This document shows positions 6,850-14,336 of a stretch of DNA of 25,509 nt, piece after piece (positions within the stretch are counted from its first letter, which is position 1; the number at the start of each line of letters is the position of its first letter). This stretch comes from an uncultured Eubacteriales bacterium (GTDB lineage Bacteria; Bacillota; Clostridia; Lachnospirales; CAG-274): assembly GCA_905201505.1 (NCBI GenBank), contig CAJKOJ010000025.1, positions 1-25,509 on the forward strand. Reading direction: 5' to 3'. Under the pieces are notes generated by a model that was given only the letters and a program-made list of their open reading frames with translations, was not told the DNA's origin and did no database searches. The translations under genes were made by a program, and so were the position numbers.

Positions 6850-7341
6850 ATGAGATACCACAATATAACTCATGATGATATGCTTAATGGTGAGGGGCTG
6901 AGAACAGTACTATGGGTAAGCGGCTGTGACCACCATTGCCAAAATTGTCAAAATCCTATTACATGGGATATTAACGGCGGTTTACTTTTTGATGAGGATG
7001 CAGAAAGAGAGTTGTTTGAATGTATGGCACCGGGCTATATTTCAGGACTTACTTTCAGCGGTGGTGACCCGCTGCACATTGAAAACAGAGAAGAAATCAC
7101 AAGACTAGCTAAAAAGGCAAAGGAAAAGTTTCCTGAAAAAAGTATATGGTTGTATACAGGTTATTTATGGGAACAGATAAGCAATCTTGAAATAGTTAAT
7201 TATGTTGATGTAATTATAGACGGAAAATTTATGGAGGAATTAAAGGATAATCTTTTGCATTGGAGAGGCTCAAGCAATCAAAGAATAATTGATGTGCCTG
7301 CTACAATAAAAAAGGGTGAAGTTGTTCTTTATGAGGTTTAA
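6850..7341 (+). CDS. nrdG: Anaerobic RNR-activating protein (radical SAM)
   Basis: NrdG uses SAM and a 4Fe-4S cluster to place the glycyl radical on G696 of NrdD. Its 163 residues carry the CxxxCxxC motif at C26, C30 and C33 (CDHHCQNC). The segment NPITWD is typical of NrdG, and SGGDP (about residues 74-78) is the SAM-contacting GGxP-like motif. The length is normal. A TGGAG site precedes ATG 6850. Most genomes place nrdG close behind nrdD; here a repeat-rich spacer intervenes, so nrdG may be expressed at a different level. The next gene follows after 3 nt. Confidence 0.95.
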   Translation: MRYHNITHDDMLNGEGLRTVLWVSGCDHHCQNCQNPITWDINGGLLFDEDAERELFECMAPGYISGLTFSGGDPLHIENREEITRLAKKAKEKFPEKSIWLYTGYLWEQISNLEIVNYVDVIIDGKFMEELKDNLLHWRGSSNQRIIDVPATIKKGEVVLYEV

Positions 7342-7344
7342 AAT

Positions 7345-7869
7345 ATGAAAATTGAAGATAATAAAATATATTTTGCCAAAGTTAAAACAGGTGCAAAAAT
7401 ACCTGAAAGAGATATATGGAATGCGGGAATAGACATATATCCCTGTTTTGATGAAGATTATATGATAATACCGCCTCATAGTACTGCTCTTGTTCCAACA
7501 GGGATTGCAAGTGCTGTACCTGTTGATTATTACATACAGATACACGAAAGAGGCTCATCAGGAAGCAAAGGCATTAAATACAGTGCAGGTGTAATTGATT
7601 CAAGTTACAGAGGTGAGTGGTTCCTTGCAACTACAAATTCAAATGATAAGCCTGTAATAATAAGCAAGCTTAATTTGGAAAGCCTTCCTGAAAGTGTAAA
7701 AGAAATTATTGAAAATGCCTATATTGTATATCCATATACAAAGGCTCTTTTTCAGGGAATAGTACATAATGTACATAATGAGCTTGAAAGAGAGGAAATA
7801 AGCTATGACGAGCTTAAAACAATCCCATCTGAAAGAGGAAGCGGAAAGCTTGGCAGCAGCGGTAAATAA
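7345..7869 (+). CDS. dut: dUTP diphosphatase (trimeric dUTPase-like)
   Basis: This likely hydrolyses dUTP to dUMP and PPi, keeping uracil out of DNA and feeding dTMP synthesis. Four of the five trimeric dUTPase motifs are clear: AGID (27-30), ERGSSGSKG (68-76), AGVIDSSYRGEW (81-92) and the C-terminal glycine-rich RGSGKLGSSG (164-173). Motif IV is probably ALFQGIV (134-140). At 174 residues it is longer than the usual 140-150; the extra length lies between motifs III and IV. A dCTP deaminase is the main alternative, but the glycine-rich C-terminal arm favours dUTPase. It starts 3 nt after nrdG, forming a dNTP supply unit. Confidence 0.85.
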   Translation: MKIEDNKIYFAKVKTGAKIPERDIWNAGIDIYPCFDEDYMIIPPHSTALVPTGIASAVPVDYYIQIHERGSSGSKGIKYSAGVIDSSYRGEWFLATTNSNDKPVIISKLNLESLPESVKEIIENAYIVYPYTKALFQGIVHNVHNELEREEISYDELKTIPSERGSGKLGSSGK

Positions 7870-7875
7870 AAATTT

Positions 7876-7939
7876 AAACAGACGTAACCAAAATAAACTC
7901 AAAAGTTTATGAGTTTATTTAAGTTAAGTCTGTTTTTTT
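7876..7939. terminator. Bidirectional terminator between dut and sodC
   Basis: The inner stem AAATAAACTC (7891-7900)/GAGTTTATTT (7911-7920) is perfect over 10 bp. The outer arms AAACAGAC (7876-7883)/GTCTGTTT (7928-7935) extend it, with a partly paired middle. Seven T follow on the + strand, and an A/T-rich flank serves the - strand, so it can end both convergent transcripts. Confidence 0.88.
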
Positions 7940-7941
7940 AT

Positions 7942-8415
7942 TTATAATTTTCTTATAATGCCGCAGGCAATTTTTTTACCTGAATTACCGCTAGGTTGTG
8001 TTGTGAAATCATCAGGGTTTGAATGAATTATAATTGTTTTGCCTATAACATCATTCAAAGCAAATCTGTCTGTCAGAAATGATAGAAAAGCATATCCGCC
8101 GCTGTTTCCAAAAAGAGGCGGAAGATCTCCTGCATGATGAGGGTGAGGGCAGTTATTGGGATTATAATGACTTTTAGCGTCTGCAAATGGGTCATCTTCA
8201 TTTCCTGTGCAGCTTGTGCCCTCATGAATATGAAAACCGAATATTGGGCTCTCACAAGGGGAATCATTATGAGGAAGTCCATATATATTGGCTGTTACAA
8301 GTACTCCATTGTCGGTTTGCCTGAATTGAACAATACCGTTTATCTGAGGATATTCGGGACTGCCTTTAATTCTTGCAAAGCTGCGTCCTGAAGTTGAATT
8401 ATTTGTGTCCGGCAT
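7942..8415 (-). CDS. sodC: Cu/Zn superoxide dismutase, apparently cytosolic
   Basis: This protein should disproportionate superoxide to oxygen and peroxide. From ATG 8415 it has 157 residues. Copper ligands are H62 and H64 (FHIHEG), the bridging H83 and H131. Zinc ligands are H83, H91 or H94, and D97 (HHAGDLP). C69 and C151 can form the usual disulfide. In the active-site loop the usual Arg of GNxGxRxACG is a Lys (K148). There is no signal peptide or lipobox, unlike most bacterial SodC. The start is chosen because AGGAG lies 6 nt upstream; a longer reading frame exists but has no site. It diverges from the permease gene. Confidence 0.9.
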   Translation of the reverse strand: MPDTNNSTSGRSFARIKGSPEYPQINGIVQFRQTDNGVLVTANIYGLPHNDSPCESPIFGFHIHEGTSCTGNEDDPFADAKSHYNPNNCPHPHHAGDLPPLFGNSGGYAFLSFLTDRFALNDVIGKTIIIHSNPDDFTTQPSGNSGKKIACGIIRKL

Positions 8416-8563
8416 ACATAACTCCTGTTGTTTTTTTGTAAGTATATGATAATAATAGATAAAGTGTGAAAAATAAAACATAGCATAAATTAAAGTAAAT
8501 ATTTTAAATGGTATTTAATAGAATGTATTCAAGTTACTGCCAATGGGCATTAGGCGAAATAAG

Positions 8564-8592
8564 TTGCAATGAAAGGTGATATTTGTTATTAT
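8564..8592 (+). promoter_or_regulatory. Sigma-A promoter of the purine permease gene
   Basis: TTGCAA at 8564-8569 and TATTAT at 8587-8592 have a 17-bp spacer, with TG at 8584-8585 forming an extended -10. The leader is only about 30 nt, so there is no room for a purine riboswitch downstream. Confidence 0.65.
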
Positions 8593-8630
8593 AAATTTAA
8601 AGGCTGTGAGATGACAGGAGGAAGTATTAT

Positions 8631-10079
8631 ATGATAATAAGAGCAGTAAGAAAGTTCTGTTATGATTATTTTTCAATACCGGAGTATAAATCAAGTGTAA
8701 GAGTTGAATTTTTAGCAGGCGTAACAAATTATTTTACACTTATATATGCTGTTATGCTTGTGCCAGAAATTTTAATTGAGGCCTTTCCAGGGGCTATAGG
8801 AAGAAATGGCGAAATTATTAAAGATGCTTTAATATACGGTAATATTTCTGCAAGTCAAATGCTTGTTACACTGACGGCAATTGCTTTTATTGCAGCGGGA
8901 ATTGCGTCGGTATTTATGGGCCTTTTTGTAAATCTGCCATTTGTACAGGGACCAAGTATTGCAATAGGTACATTTGTTACCTATACCATTTGCAGAGGGT
9001 TTGGATATAGCTATAATCAGGCTCTTGCCCTTGTTTTTATATCAGGTATATTGTTTTTTGTGCTTTCTGTAACAGGTATGGAAGAAAGACTGCACAGGGC
9101 AATACCAAATAATCTTAAATATGCTGTAAGTGCCGGAATAGGCTTTTTTATTGCATGTACGGGACTTGCAAAGGCCCATATTATTAACTTCAACTCTGAT
9201 AGTAGTTTTGCAAATATATTCGGAATAAATATGGCAGATAAAAATAATGTAAGTGCTGTACTGGCTTTATTTATGGTTATTTTAATTGTAATAATGCTGA
9301 AAAAACATATACATGGTGCAATATTTATAGGAAAAGTTCTTTGTATATTTGCTGCTGTACCTTTGGGGCTGATACATTTAAAGGGTGGGCTTGATTTCAG
9401 CTATAATATTGATGTGACTACTTTGGCTTTAAAACTGGATTTTAATGGTCTTATAGATTTTACAAGCAATAATACTATATTTAATTCAGGACTTAATATA
9501 CTTATAATTATATTCTCTCTATGTATTATGAATATATTTGAGACAATGTCAATGTTTATAGCAATGGACAGCTATATTGATGTGTCAAACGGAAAAACAA
9601 AAGGTGAAAAGAATGTGCCGAGAATTCTTGAGGTAGACGCTATTACAACTTCAGCAGGTTCATTGATTGGTTCAACAAGTGTATCAACATATGTTGAATC
9701 AACAGCAGGAGTGATTGAGGGAGGAAGAACAGGATTAACTGCTGTAGTAACAGGTATACTGTTTCTTGCAACAGTGCCTTTTACACCTCTAATGTCATTG
9801 GTGCCTTCTGCCGCTACAGCTACTACACTTATTGTGGCAGGCGTCATAATGATGGGTGTTCTTAAATATATTGATTTTAAGGATATAACAGAAGCTGTGC
9901 CTGCTTTTCTTACAATGATACTTATGCCGTTTACGAACAGTTTGTTGATTGGAGTTAGTATTGGTGTTATAAGTTATGTGCTTATTCATATTTTTATTGA
10001 ACATGATAAAAAGATAAGTCCGTTATTATATATTTTAGGTTTTTTTATGTTTGTAACTTTTGTATTGATTCCTAGATAA
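8631..10079 (+). CDS. NCS2-family purine permease (AzgA/PbuG type)
   Basis: This 482-residue integral membrane protein should import a purine base such as guanine, hypoxanthine or adenine by proton symport. The N-terminal VEFLAGVTNYFTLIYA segment and the C-terminal TEAVPAFLTMILMPFTNSL segment are characteristic of the AzgA branch of NCS2. Many hydrophobic spans are visible, fitting the family's 12-14 helices. GSTSVSTYVESTAGV (about 346-360) corresponds to a conserved substrate-region motif. ACAGGAGGA lies upstream of ATG 8631. A sigma-A promoter precedes it and a hairpin with five T follows. Exact substrate is not readable from sequence. It diverges from sodC without obvious functional link. 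Confidence 0.88.
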   Translation: MIIRAVRKFCYDYFSIPEYKSSVRVEFLAGVTNYFTLIYAVMLVPEILIEAFPGAIGRNGEIIKDALIYGNISASQMLVTLTAIAFIAAGIASVFMGLFVNLPFVQGPSIAIGTFVTYTICRGFGYSYNQALALVFISGILFFVLSVTGMEERLHRAIPNNLKYAVSAGIGFFIACTGLAKAHIINFNSDSSFANIFGINMADKNNVSAVLALFMVILIVIMLKKHIHGAIFIGKVLCIFAAVPLGLIHLKGGLDFSYNIDVTTLALKLDFNGLIDFTSNNTIFNSGLNILIIIFSLCIMNIFETMSMFIAMDSYIDVSNGKTKGEKNVPRILEVDAITTSAGSLIGSTSVSTYVESTAGVIEGGRTGLTAVVTGILFLATVPFTPLMSLVPSAATATTLIVAGVIMMGVLKYIDFKDITEAVPAFLTMILMPFTNSLLIGVSIGVISYVLIHIFIEHDKKISPLLYILGFFMFVTFVLIPR

Positions 10080-10082
10080 CAG

Positions 10083-10111
10083 GAATATATTTAATCACCT
10101 CTTCATATAAT
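10083..10111 (+). promoter_or_regulatory. Candidate sigma-E-type sporulation promoter
   Basis: GAATATA (10083-10089) and CATATAAT (10104-10111), 14 bp apart, resemble the mother-cell sigma-E consensus (KMATATT, about 14 bp, CATACAAT). Transcription would begin near 10118, giving a leader of about 14 nt that starts at the ribosome binding site. The match and the sporulation-type genes downstream support the call; it is not proven. Confidence 0.42.
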
Positions 10112-10131
10112 TATGTAGAGGTGAAATTTTT
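10095..10131 (+). terminator. Permease terminator overlapping the RBS of the M23 gene
   Basis: TCACCTCT (10095-10102) pairs with AGAGGTGA (10117-10124) around a 14-nt loop, followed by a run of five T. The 3' arm is also the Shine-Dalgarno site for the ATG at 10132. Read-through transcripts would have that site hidden in the hairpin. Confidence 0.7.
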
Positions 10132-10920
10132 ATGGATAAAAAATATTATTCGGCAAAGCACAGAAGAATGAGCAGAAGCGGTTATGTGAAAAAAACAGAT
10201 ACAGTTGCAGAAAAAGGCTCTACATTTGTTTTAAGACTGAATATTTGCCTTGGGCTTGCAATTTTTGCTGTGGGAGCATATCAGTTAAGAGATGGGTTTG
10301 CTGAGAGCATTAAGGGATACCTTACAACAAACACATCAGTTGATACTATGAAGGAAACAGCATCAAGCCTAAAGGACTTTGTTATAGAAACCAAAAGCGT
10401 TGGTTTTTTATCAGGCAGTGAAGAATTTATACCTGATGAAAATTCTATACAATATTTAAATAATATGGAGGAAAATTCATATTATAATATACAGAAAAAG
10501 CTTGAAACACCAAATGAAGTGTGGAAAAGGCCTGTTGATAACGGAGTTATAACAGATGTGTTCGGCAACAGACCTAACCCTGTAACAGGAAAAAATGAAA
10601 ATCATAAAGGTATTGATATAGGTGTGCCCTTAAAAACTGAGGCTAAGGCTGTCAAAAGCGGTGAAATAATTGACAAAGGTTACTCTGATAGTTATGGATA
10701 TTGGGTAAAATACAAAACTTATGATAATTATGTTATTATGTATGCACATTTAAGCTCTGTTGCAGCGGAAAAAAATCAGAAAATCAAGCAAGGTGATGTT
10801 ATTGCTTATACAGGAAGTACAGGGAATTCAACTGGACCTCATTTGCACTATGAAATAATACAAAATAATGAATATTTAAATCCTTATAACTATTATATGG
10901 AGGCAGATGTTGAAAGTTAA
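10132..10920 (+). CDS. Membrane-anchored M23 peptidase, SpoIVFA-like
   Basis: The 262-residue protein has a basic cytosolic head, one membrane span (about 32-50), a linker, and a C-terminal LytM/M23 domain from about 133. The zinc ligands of active M23 endopeptidases look complete: H158 and D162 (HKGID), and H239 in HLH (237-239), with H206 also conserved. In the paired position before an M50 protease, Bacillus SpoIVFA is a membrane protein with an M23-type domain that holds SpoIVFB during engulfment. The same arrangement here suggests SpoIVFA, though an active cell-wall peptidase like SpoIIQ is an alternative. A sigma-E-like promoter precedes it; the next gene overlaps by 14 nt. Confidence 0.78.
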   Translation: MDKKYYSAKHRRMSRSGYVKKTDTVAEKGSTFVLRLNICLGLAIFAVGAYQLRDGFAESIKGYLTTNTSVDTMKETASSLKDFVIETKSVGFLSGSEEFIPDENSIQYLNNMEENSYYNIQKKLETPNEVWKRPVDNGVITDVFGNRPNPVTGKNENHKGIDIGVPLKTEAKAVKSGEIIDKGYSDSYGYWVKYKTYDNYVIMYAHLSSVAAEKNQKIKQGDVIAYTGSTGNSTGPHLHYEIIQNNEYLNPYNYYMEADVES

Positions 10921-11719
10921 AATTAAAAACTTTAATATTACGTTTAAACTGTCTACAATTTTAATGATATTACTTATGATTGCTCTAGGTTATTTAGAGC
11001 AATTTTTTATTTTATATGCCTTTATAATGATACACGAGTTAATACATATATTTTTTGCATTAAAATATGGGTGTAAATGCAGCGGTATAATTATTATGCC
11101 TATAGGTTTGTGTGCTGAAATAAAAGGTGTAGAAAATTTAAGGCTGATTAAAAGAAATATTATTGTTATTTCTGCACCGCTTTTTAATATTATATGCGGT
11201 ATAATTTTAGGTAAAAATTTGATAGGTATAGGAAATATTATAATAGGTGTTTTTAATTTAATTCCGATTTATCCCCTTGACGGTGCAAGAATGTTTCAGA
11301 ATATAGCAGGATATTTTATGGGAACTCTAAGAGCAAATAAGTACCTGATATTAATAAGCAAGGTATTTACAACTATGATTTTTGTTTTGGGGGTAATGCA
11401 GCTAGTGTTGTTTGATTTTGACTTTACACTTATTATTGCAGCATTTTATCTATACAAGGAAAGCAAAAGACTTGATATAAACAGGACATTTTATTTTTAT
11501 AAATGCCTGATAAAAAACAAGTACACAGGTGTTATTAAAACAAGAATAATAAAAGCTGATGAGAATACAGAAATAAAAAATGTGTTTTATAGATTTTGTA
11601 TTGACTATTATACAATAATATATGCAGACGGAAGGTTTATAAGTGAGGACTATGTGAGAAAATATATAAATAAATATGGCATAAATATAACTATAGCTGA
11701 TATTTTAAGTGAATATTAA
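10907..11719 (+). CDS. spoIVFB: Site-2 protease, SpoIVFB-like (M50)
   Basis: This 270-residue polytopic membrane metalloprotease carries HELIH (43-47), which binds zinc, and the second M50 motif NLIPIYPLDGAR (117-128), whose Asp completes the site. Several hydrophobic helices surround these motifs, and a soluble tail of about 100 residues follows, as in SpoIVFB. In spore formers SpoIVFB releases pro-sigma-K in the mother cell. The gene overlaps the upstream M23 gene by 14 nt, which ties their expression together and supports the assignment. Another M50 family role is possible, but the pair argues for SpoIVFB. The pro-sigma-K substrate is not in the window. Confidence 0.85.
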   Translation: MLKVKIKNFNITFKLSTILMILLMIALGYLEQFFILYAFIMIHELIHIFFALKYGCKCSGIIIMPIGLCAEIKGVENLRLIKRNIIVISAPLFNIICGIILGKNLIGIGNIIIGVFNLIPIYPLDGARMFQNIAGYFMGTLRANKYLILISKVFTTMIFVLGVMQLVLFDFDFTLIIAAFYLYKESKRLDINRTFYFYKCLIKNKYTGVIKTRIIKADENTEIKNVFYRFCIDYYTIIYADGRFISEDYVRKYINKYGINITIADILSEY

Positions 11720-11749
11720 ATATTTCTGCTTTATGAATTTGTAATAATA

Positions 11750-11758
11750 TGTTATAAT
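11750..11758 (+). promoter_or_regulatory. Extended -10 promoter upstream of the TIGR03960 gene
   Basis: TGTTATAAT at 11750-11758 is a full extended -10. No good -35 is seen 17 bp upstream (TTTATG), so it relies on the TGn element. It gives about 24 nt of leader before ATG 11789. Confidence 0.55.
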
Positions 11759-11788
11759 CAAAGTATTAATGTTTACGGAGGAAAAACT

Positions 11789-13621
11789 ATGCTGAAGGAA
11801 ATATTGCTTCAGGTTGAAAAGCCTGCAAGATATATAGGTAATGAAATAAATATGGTTGTAAAAAAACCTGAAGATGTGGATATAAGAATTGCTTTTTGCT
11901 TTCCTGATGTTTATGAAGTAGGAATGAGCCATTTAGGTCTGCAGATATTGTATTATTTTTTTAACAGAAGAGAGGATACTTACTGTGAAAGATGTTTTGC
12001 TCCATGGTATGATATGGAGGAGAAAATGAGAGAAAATAATATCCCTCTTTTTGCTCTTGAAACAGGTGATGAACTTAAAAAATTTGATTTTGCTGCCTTT
12101 ACACTGCAGTATGAAATGAGTTATACAAACATTGTGAATATGCTTGATCTTGCTGGTATACCTGTGTGGTCAAAAGACAGAACGGAAAATGACCCTATTG
12201 TAATGGCAGGCGGACCATGTGCTTATAATCCTGAGCCTTTGGCTGAGATGGTAGATATATTCTATATAGGTGAGGGGGAAGTAAGCTATGATGAATTTCT
12301 TGACCTTTATAAGGAGATGAAGGCAAGAGGGTGTACAAAAGATGAATTCCTTGAAAAATGTCTTAAAATTGATGGAATATATGTGCCGAAGTTTTATGAT
12401 GTGACATATAAGGATAATGGTGAAATTGCGTCTTTTGAACCAAACCATCCAGATGCTCCCAAAACTATTAAAAAGGTTATAGTAAAAGATATGGATACAG
12501 CATTTTATCCTGAAAAACAGTTAGTGCCTTTAATAGAGACCGTCCATGACAGAGTGACGCTTGAGGTATTCAGAGGGTGTATAAGAGGATGTAGATTTTG
12601 TCAGGCAGGCTATGTATACAGACCTGTAAGGGAAAAAAGCTGTGAAAAGCTTTTAGGACTGGCTGATTCTTTGCTTAAAAATTCAGGTCATGAAGAAATA
12701 AGCCTTACAAGTTTATCAACAGGTGATTACAGAAGTTTTGCTGATCTTGCAAACGGATTGATTGACAGTTATGCTAAAGACAGTGTAAGTATTTCTCTGC
12801 CTTCTTTGAGAATTGACGCATTTTCACTTGAACTTATGGAAAAGGTGCAGGCTGTAAGAAAATCAGGACTTACATTTGCACCTGAAGCAGGAACACAGAG
12901 GCTGAGAGATGTTATAAATAAGGGTATAACAGAAGAAGAAATATTAAATGGCTGTGCACTTGCTTTTTCCGGAGGGTGGACAAGGGTTAAGCTGTATTTT
13001 ATGGTAGGATTGCCCACAGAAACTGATGAGGATTTAATGGGTATAGTAAACCTATCTAATGCTATTGTTGAAAAATTCTTTGAAATACCTAAGGAAGAGA
13101 GAAAAGGGCGTCCTATTTCCGTCACTGTAAGTTCTGCTTGTTTTGTGCCGAAGCCGTTTACTCCTTTCCAGTGGTCTGCACAGTCAACTGTTGATGAGTT
13201 TATGAGAAAGCAAAAGTATGTTAAAACAAATATGACAAGAAAACAGGTTAAATATAATTATCACGAGCCTGAATTAAGTTCTCTTGAAGGTGTGCTGGCA
13301 AGAGGTGACAGAAGAGTAGGAAAGGTTATATACAGGGCTTGGGAGCTTGGAGCTAAGTTTGACAGTTGGAGTGAATTGTTTAAGTATGACGCATGGATAC
13401 AGGCTTTCGAGGATACAGGTGTGTCAAAGGAATTCTATGCAAACAGAGAAAGAAGTTACGAAGAAATATTGCCTTGGGACCACATTTCAATTGGGGTAAG
13501 CAAAAAGTTCTTTATAAATGAAATGGAAAAAGCTAAGGCTGAAACAGTTACACCTAATTGCAGGAAACAGTGCTCAGGCTGCGGTGCAGCACAGTTTGAA
13601 GGAGGTGTTTGTTTTGAATAG
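11789..13621 (+). CDS. B12-binding-type radical SAM protein (TIGR03960 family)
   Basis: This 610-residue protein has an N-terminal cobalamin-binding-like domain (about 30-180, with EVGMSHLGLQILYY and GGPCAYNPEP) and a radical SAM domain carrying CIRGCRFC, cluster cysteines C264, C268 and C271. A Cys-rich tail (CRKQCSGCG) ends it. TIGR03960 proteins are widespread in Clostridia and are encoded beside a DUF2344 partner and RNase G, as here. The reaction is unknown to me; RNA or ribosome modification has been inferred from neighbours only. ACGGAGG precedes ATG 11789. Its end overlaps the next gene by 8 nt, suggesting the two proteins act together. Confidence 0.9.
   Translation: MLKEILLQVEKPARYIGNEINMVVKKPEDVDIRIAFCFPDVYEVGMSHLGLQILYYFFNRREDTYCERCFAPWYDMEEKMRENNIPLFALETGDELKKFDFAAFTLQYEMSYTNIVNMLDLAGIPVWSKDRTENDPIVMAGGPCAYNPEPLAEMVDIFYIGEGEVSYDEFLDLYKEMKARGCTKDEFLEKCLKIDGIYVPKFYDVTYKDNGEIASFEPNHPDAPKTIKKVIVKDMDTAFYPEKQLVPLIETVHDRVTLEVFRGCIRGCRFCQAGYVYRPVREKSCEKLLGLADSLLKNSGHEEISLTSLSTGDYRSFADLANGLIDSYAKDSVSISLPSLRIDAFSLELMEKVQAVRKSGLTFAPEAGTQRLRDVINKGITEEEILNGCALAFSGGWTRVKLYFMVGLPTETDEDLMGIVNLSNAIVEKFFEIPKEERKGRPISVTVSSACFVPKPFTPFQWSAQSTVDEFMRKQKYVKTNMTRKQVKYNYHEPELSSLEGVLARGDRRVGKVIYRAWELGAKFDSWSELFKYDAWIQAFEDTGVSKEFYANRERSYEEILPWDHISIGVSKKFFINEMEKAKAETVTPNCRKQCSGCGAAQFEGGVCFE
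13599..13607 (+). promoter_or_regulatory. RBS setting the TTG start of the DUF2344 gene
   Basis: AAGGAGGTG lies 8 nt (counted from GGAGG) before TTG 13614. An in-frame GTG at 13605 lies inside the site. The open frame runs upstream to ATG 13518, but that part lies inside the preceding gene and has no ribosome binding site. Confidence 0.75.
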
Positions 13622-14336
13622 CTGGGAAGTTGTAAATACAAATATTAAGTACAGATTGGAATTTTCAAAAACGGGCAGAATGATATATATAGGGCATTTG
13701 GATTTGTTAAAGCTTTTCCATAGAATTTTTAAAAGAGCAGGTGTGCCTATTGGTCACTCATGGGGATTTAATCCTCATCAGCTGACAACTTTTGCTGTGC
13801 CTTTGGCTCTCGGGGTAAGCAGTGTGGGCGAAGTTATTGATATACAGCTGACTGAAAAAATGGATTGCAATGAAATAAAAGAAAGACTTAATCTAATTAT
13901 GCCTGAGGGTATAGAAATTCTTCAGGTTATTGAGCTGGAATTCAGTGCTGTAAATTGTGCAGCAGCTGTAGCCTATGGGGATTACTGTGTTACATTAGAC
14001 AGAAAGTTTGAGAATATAAAAGCTGTAGTTTATGAAATTATGGCTTCAAAAGAGATAAATATAGAAAGAACCGTAAAAAAGAAAACAAAAATTGTAAATA
14101 TAAGACCTCTTATAAGATATATATATATTGACAATGAAAGCGATAAAACAGATTTATATGTAAACATTGCAACAGGAAGCCAGGGTAATCTTAAAATAGA
14201 TGTGCTTCTTGATTATATTTATTCAAAGCTAGGGGCTGAATTCAGATTTGAAAAAGTGGATATTTTAAGAGGTACTTTATATACTGAACATGAGGGAGAG
14301 CTGCTGCCATTATGTCTGGAAGAAGAATTTATGTAG
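13614..14336 (+). CDS. TIGR03936 / DUF2344 family protein
   Basis: From TTG 13614 this is a 240-residue cytosolic protein. The opening YRLEFSKTGRMIYIGHLDLLKLFHRIFKRA is the family signature, with the conserved GHLD and a basic helix; the GFNPHQ region follows. The family is annotated as the C-terminal part of some radical SAM proteins and as a partner of TIGR03960, and it lies directly behind that gene with an 8-nt overlap. Function is not established. Placement before RNase G and the basic surface are compatible with RNA binding, but this is inference. It overlaps the next gene by 25 nt. Confidence 0.85.
   Translation: MNSWEVVNTNIKYRLEFSKTGRMIYIGHLDLLKLFHRIFKRAGVPIGHSWGFNPHQLTTFAVPLALGVSSVGEVIDIQLTEKMDCNEIKERLNLIMPEGIEILQVIELEFSAVNCAAAVAYGDYCVTLDRKFENIKAVVYEIMASKEINIERTVKKKTKIVNIRPLIRYIYIDNESDKTDLYVNIATGSQGNLKIDVLLDYIYSKLGAEFRFEKVDILRGTLYTEHEGELLPLCLEEEFM

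Noticed and set aside
8482..8630. Possible purine riboswitch ahead of the permease
   Set aside because: The typical conserved purine aptamer core and three-stem layout are absent, and the predicted start near 8599 leaves only about 30 nt of leader.
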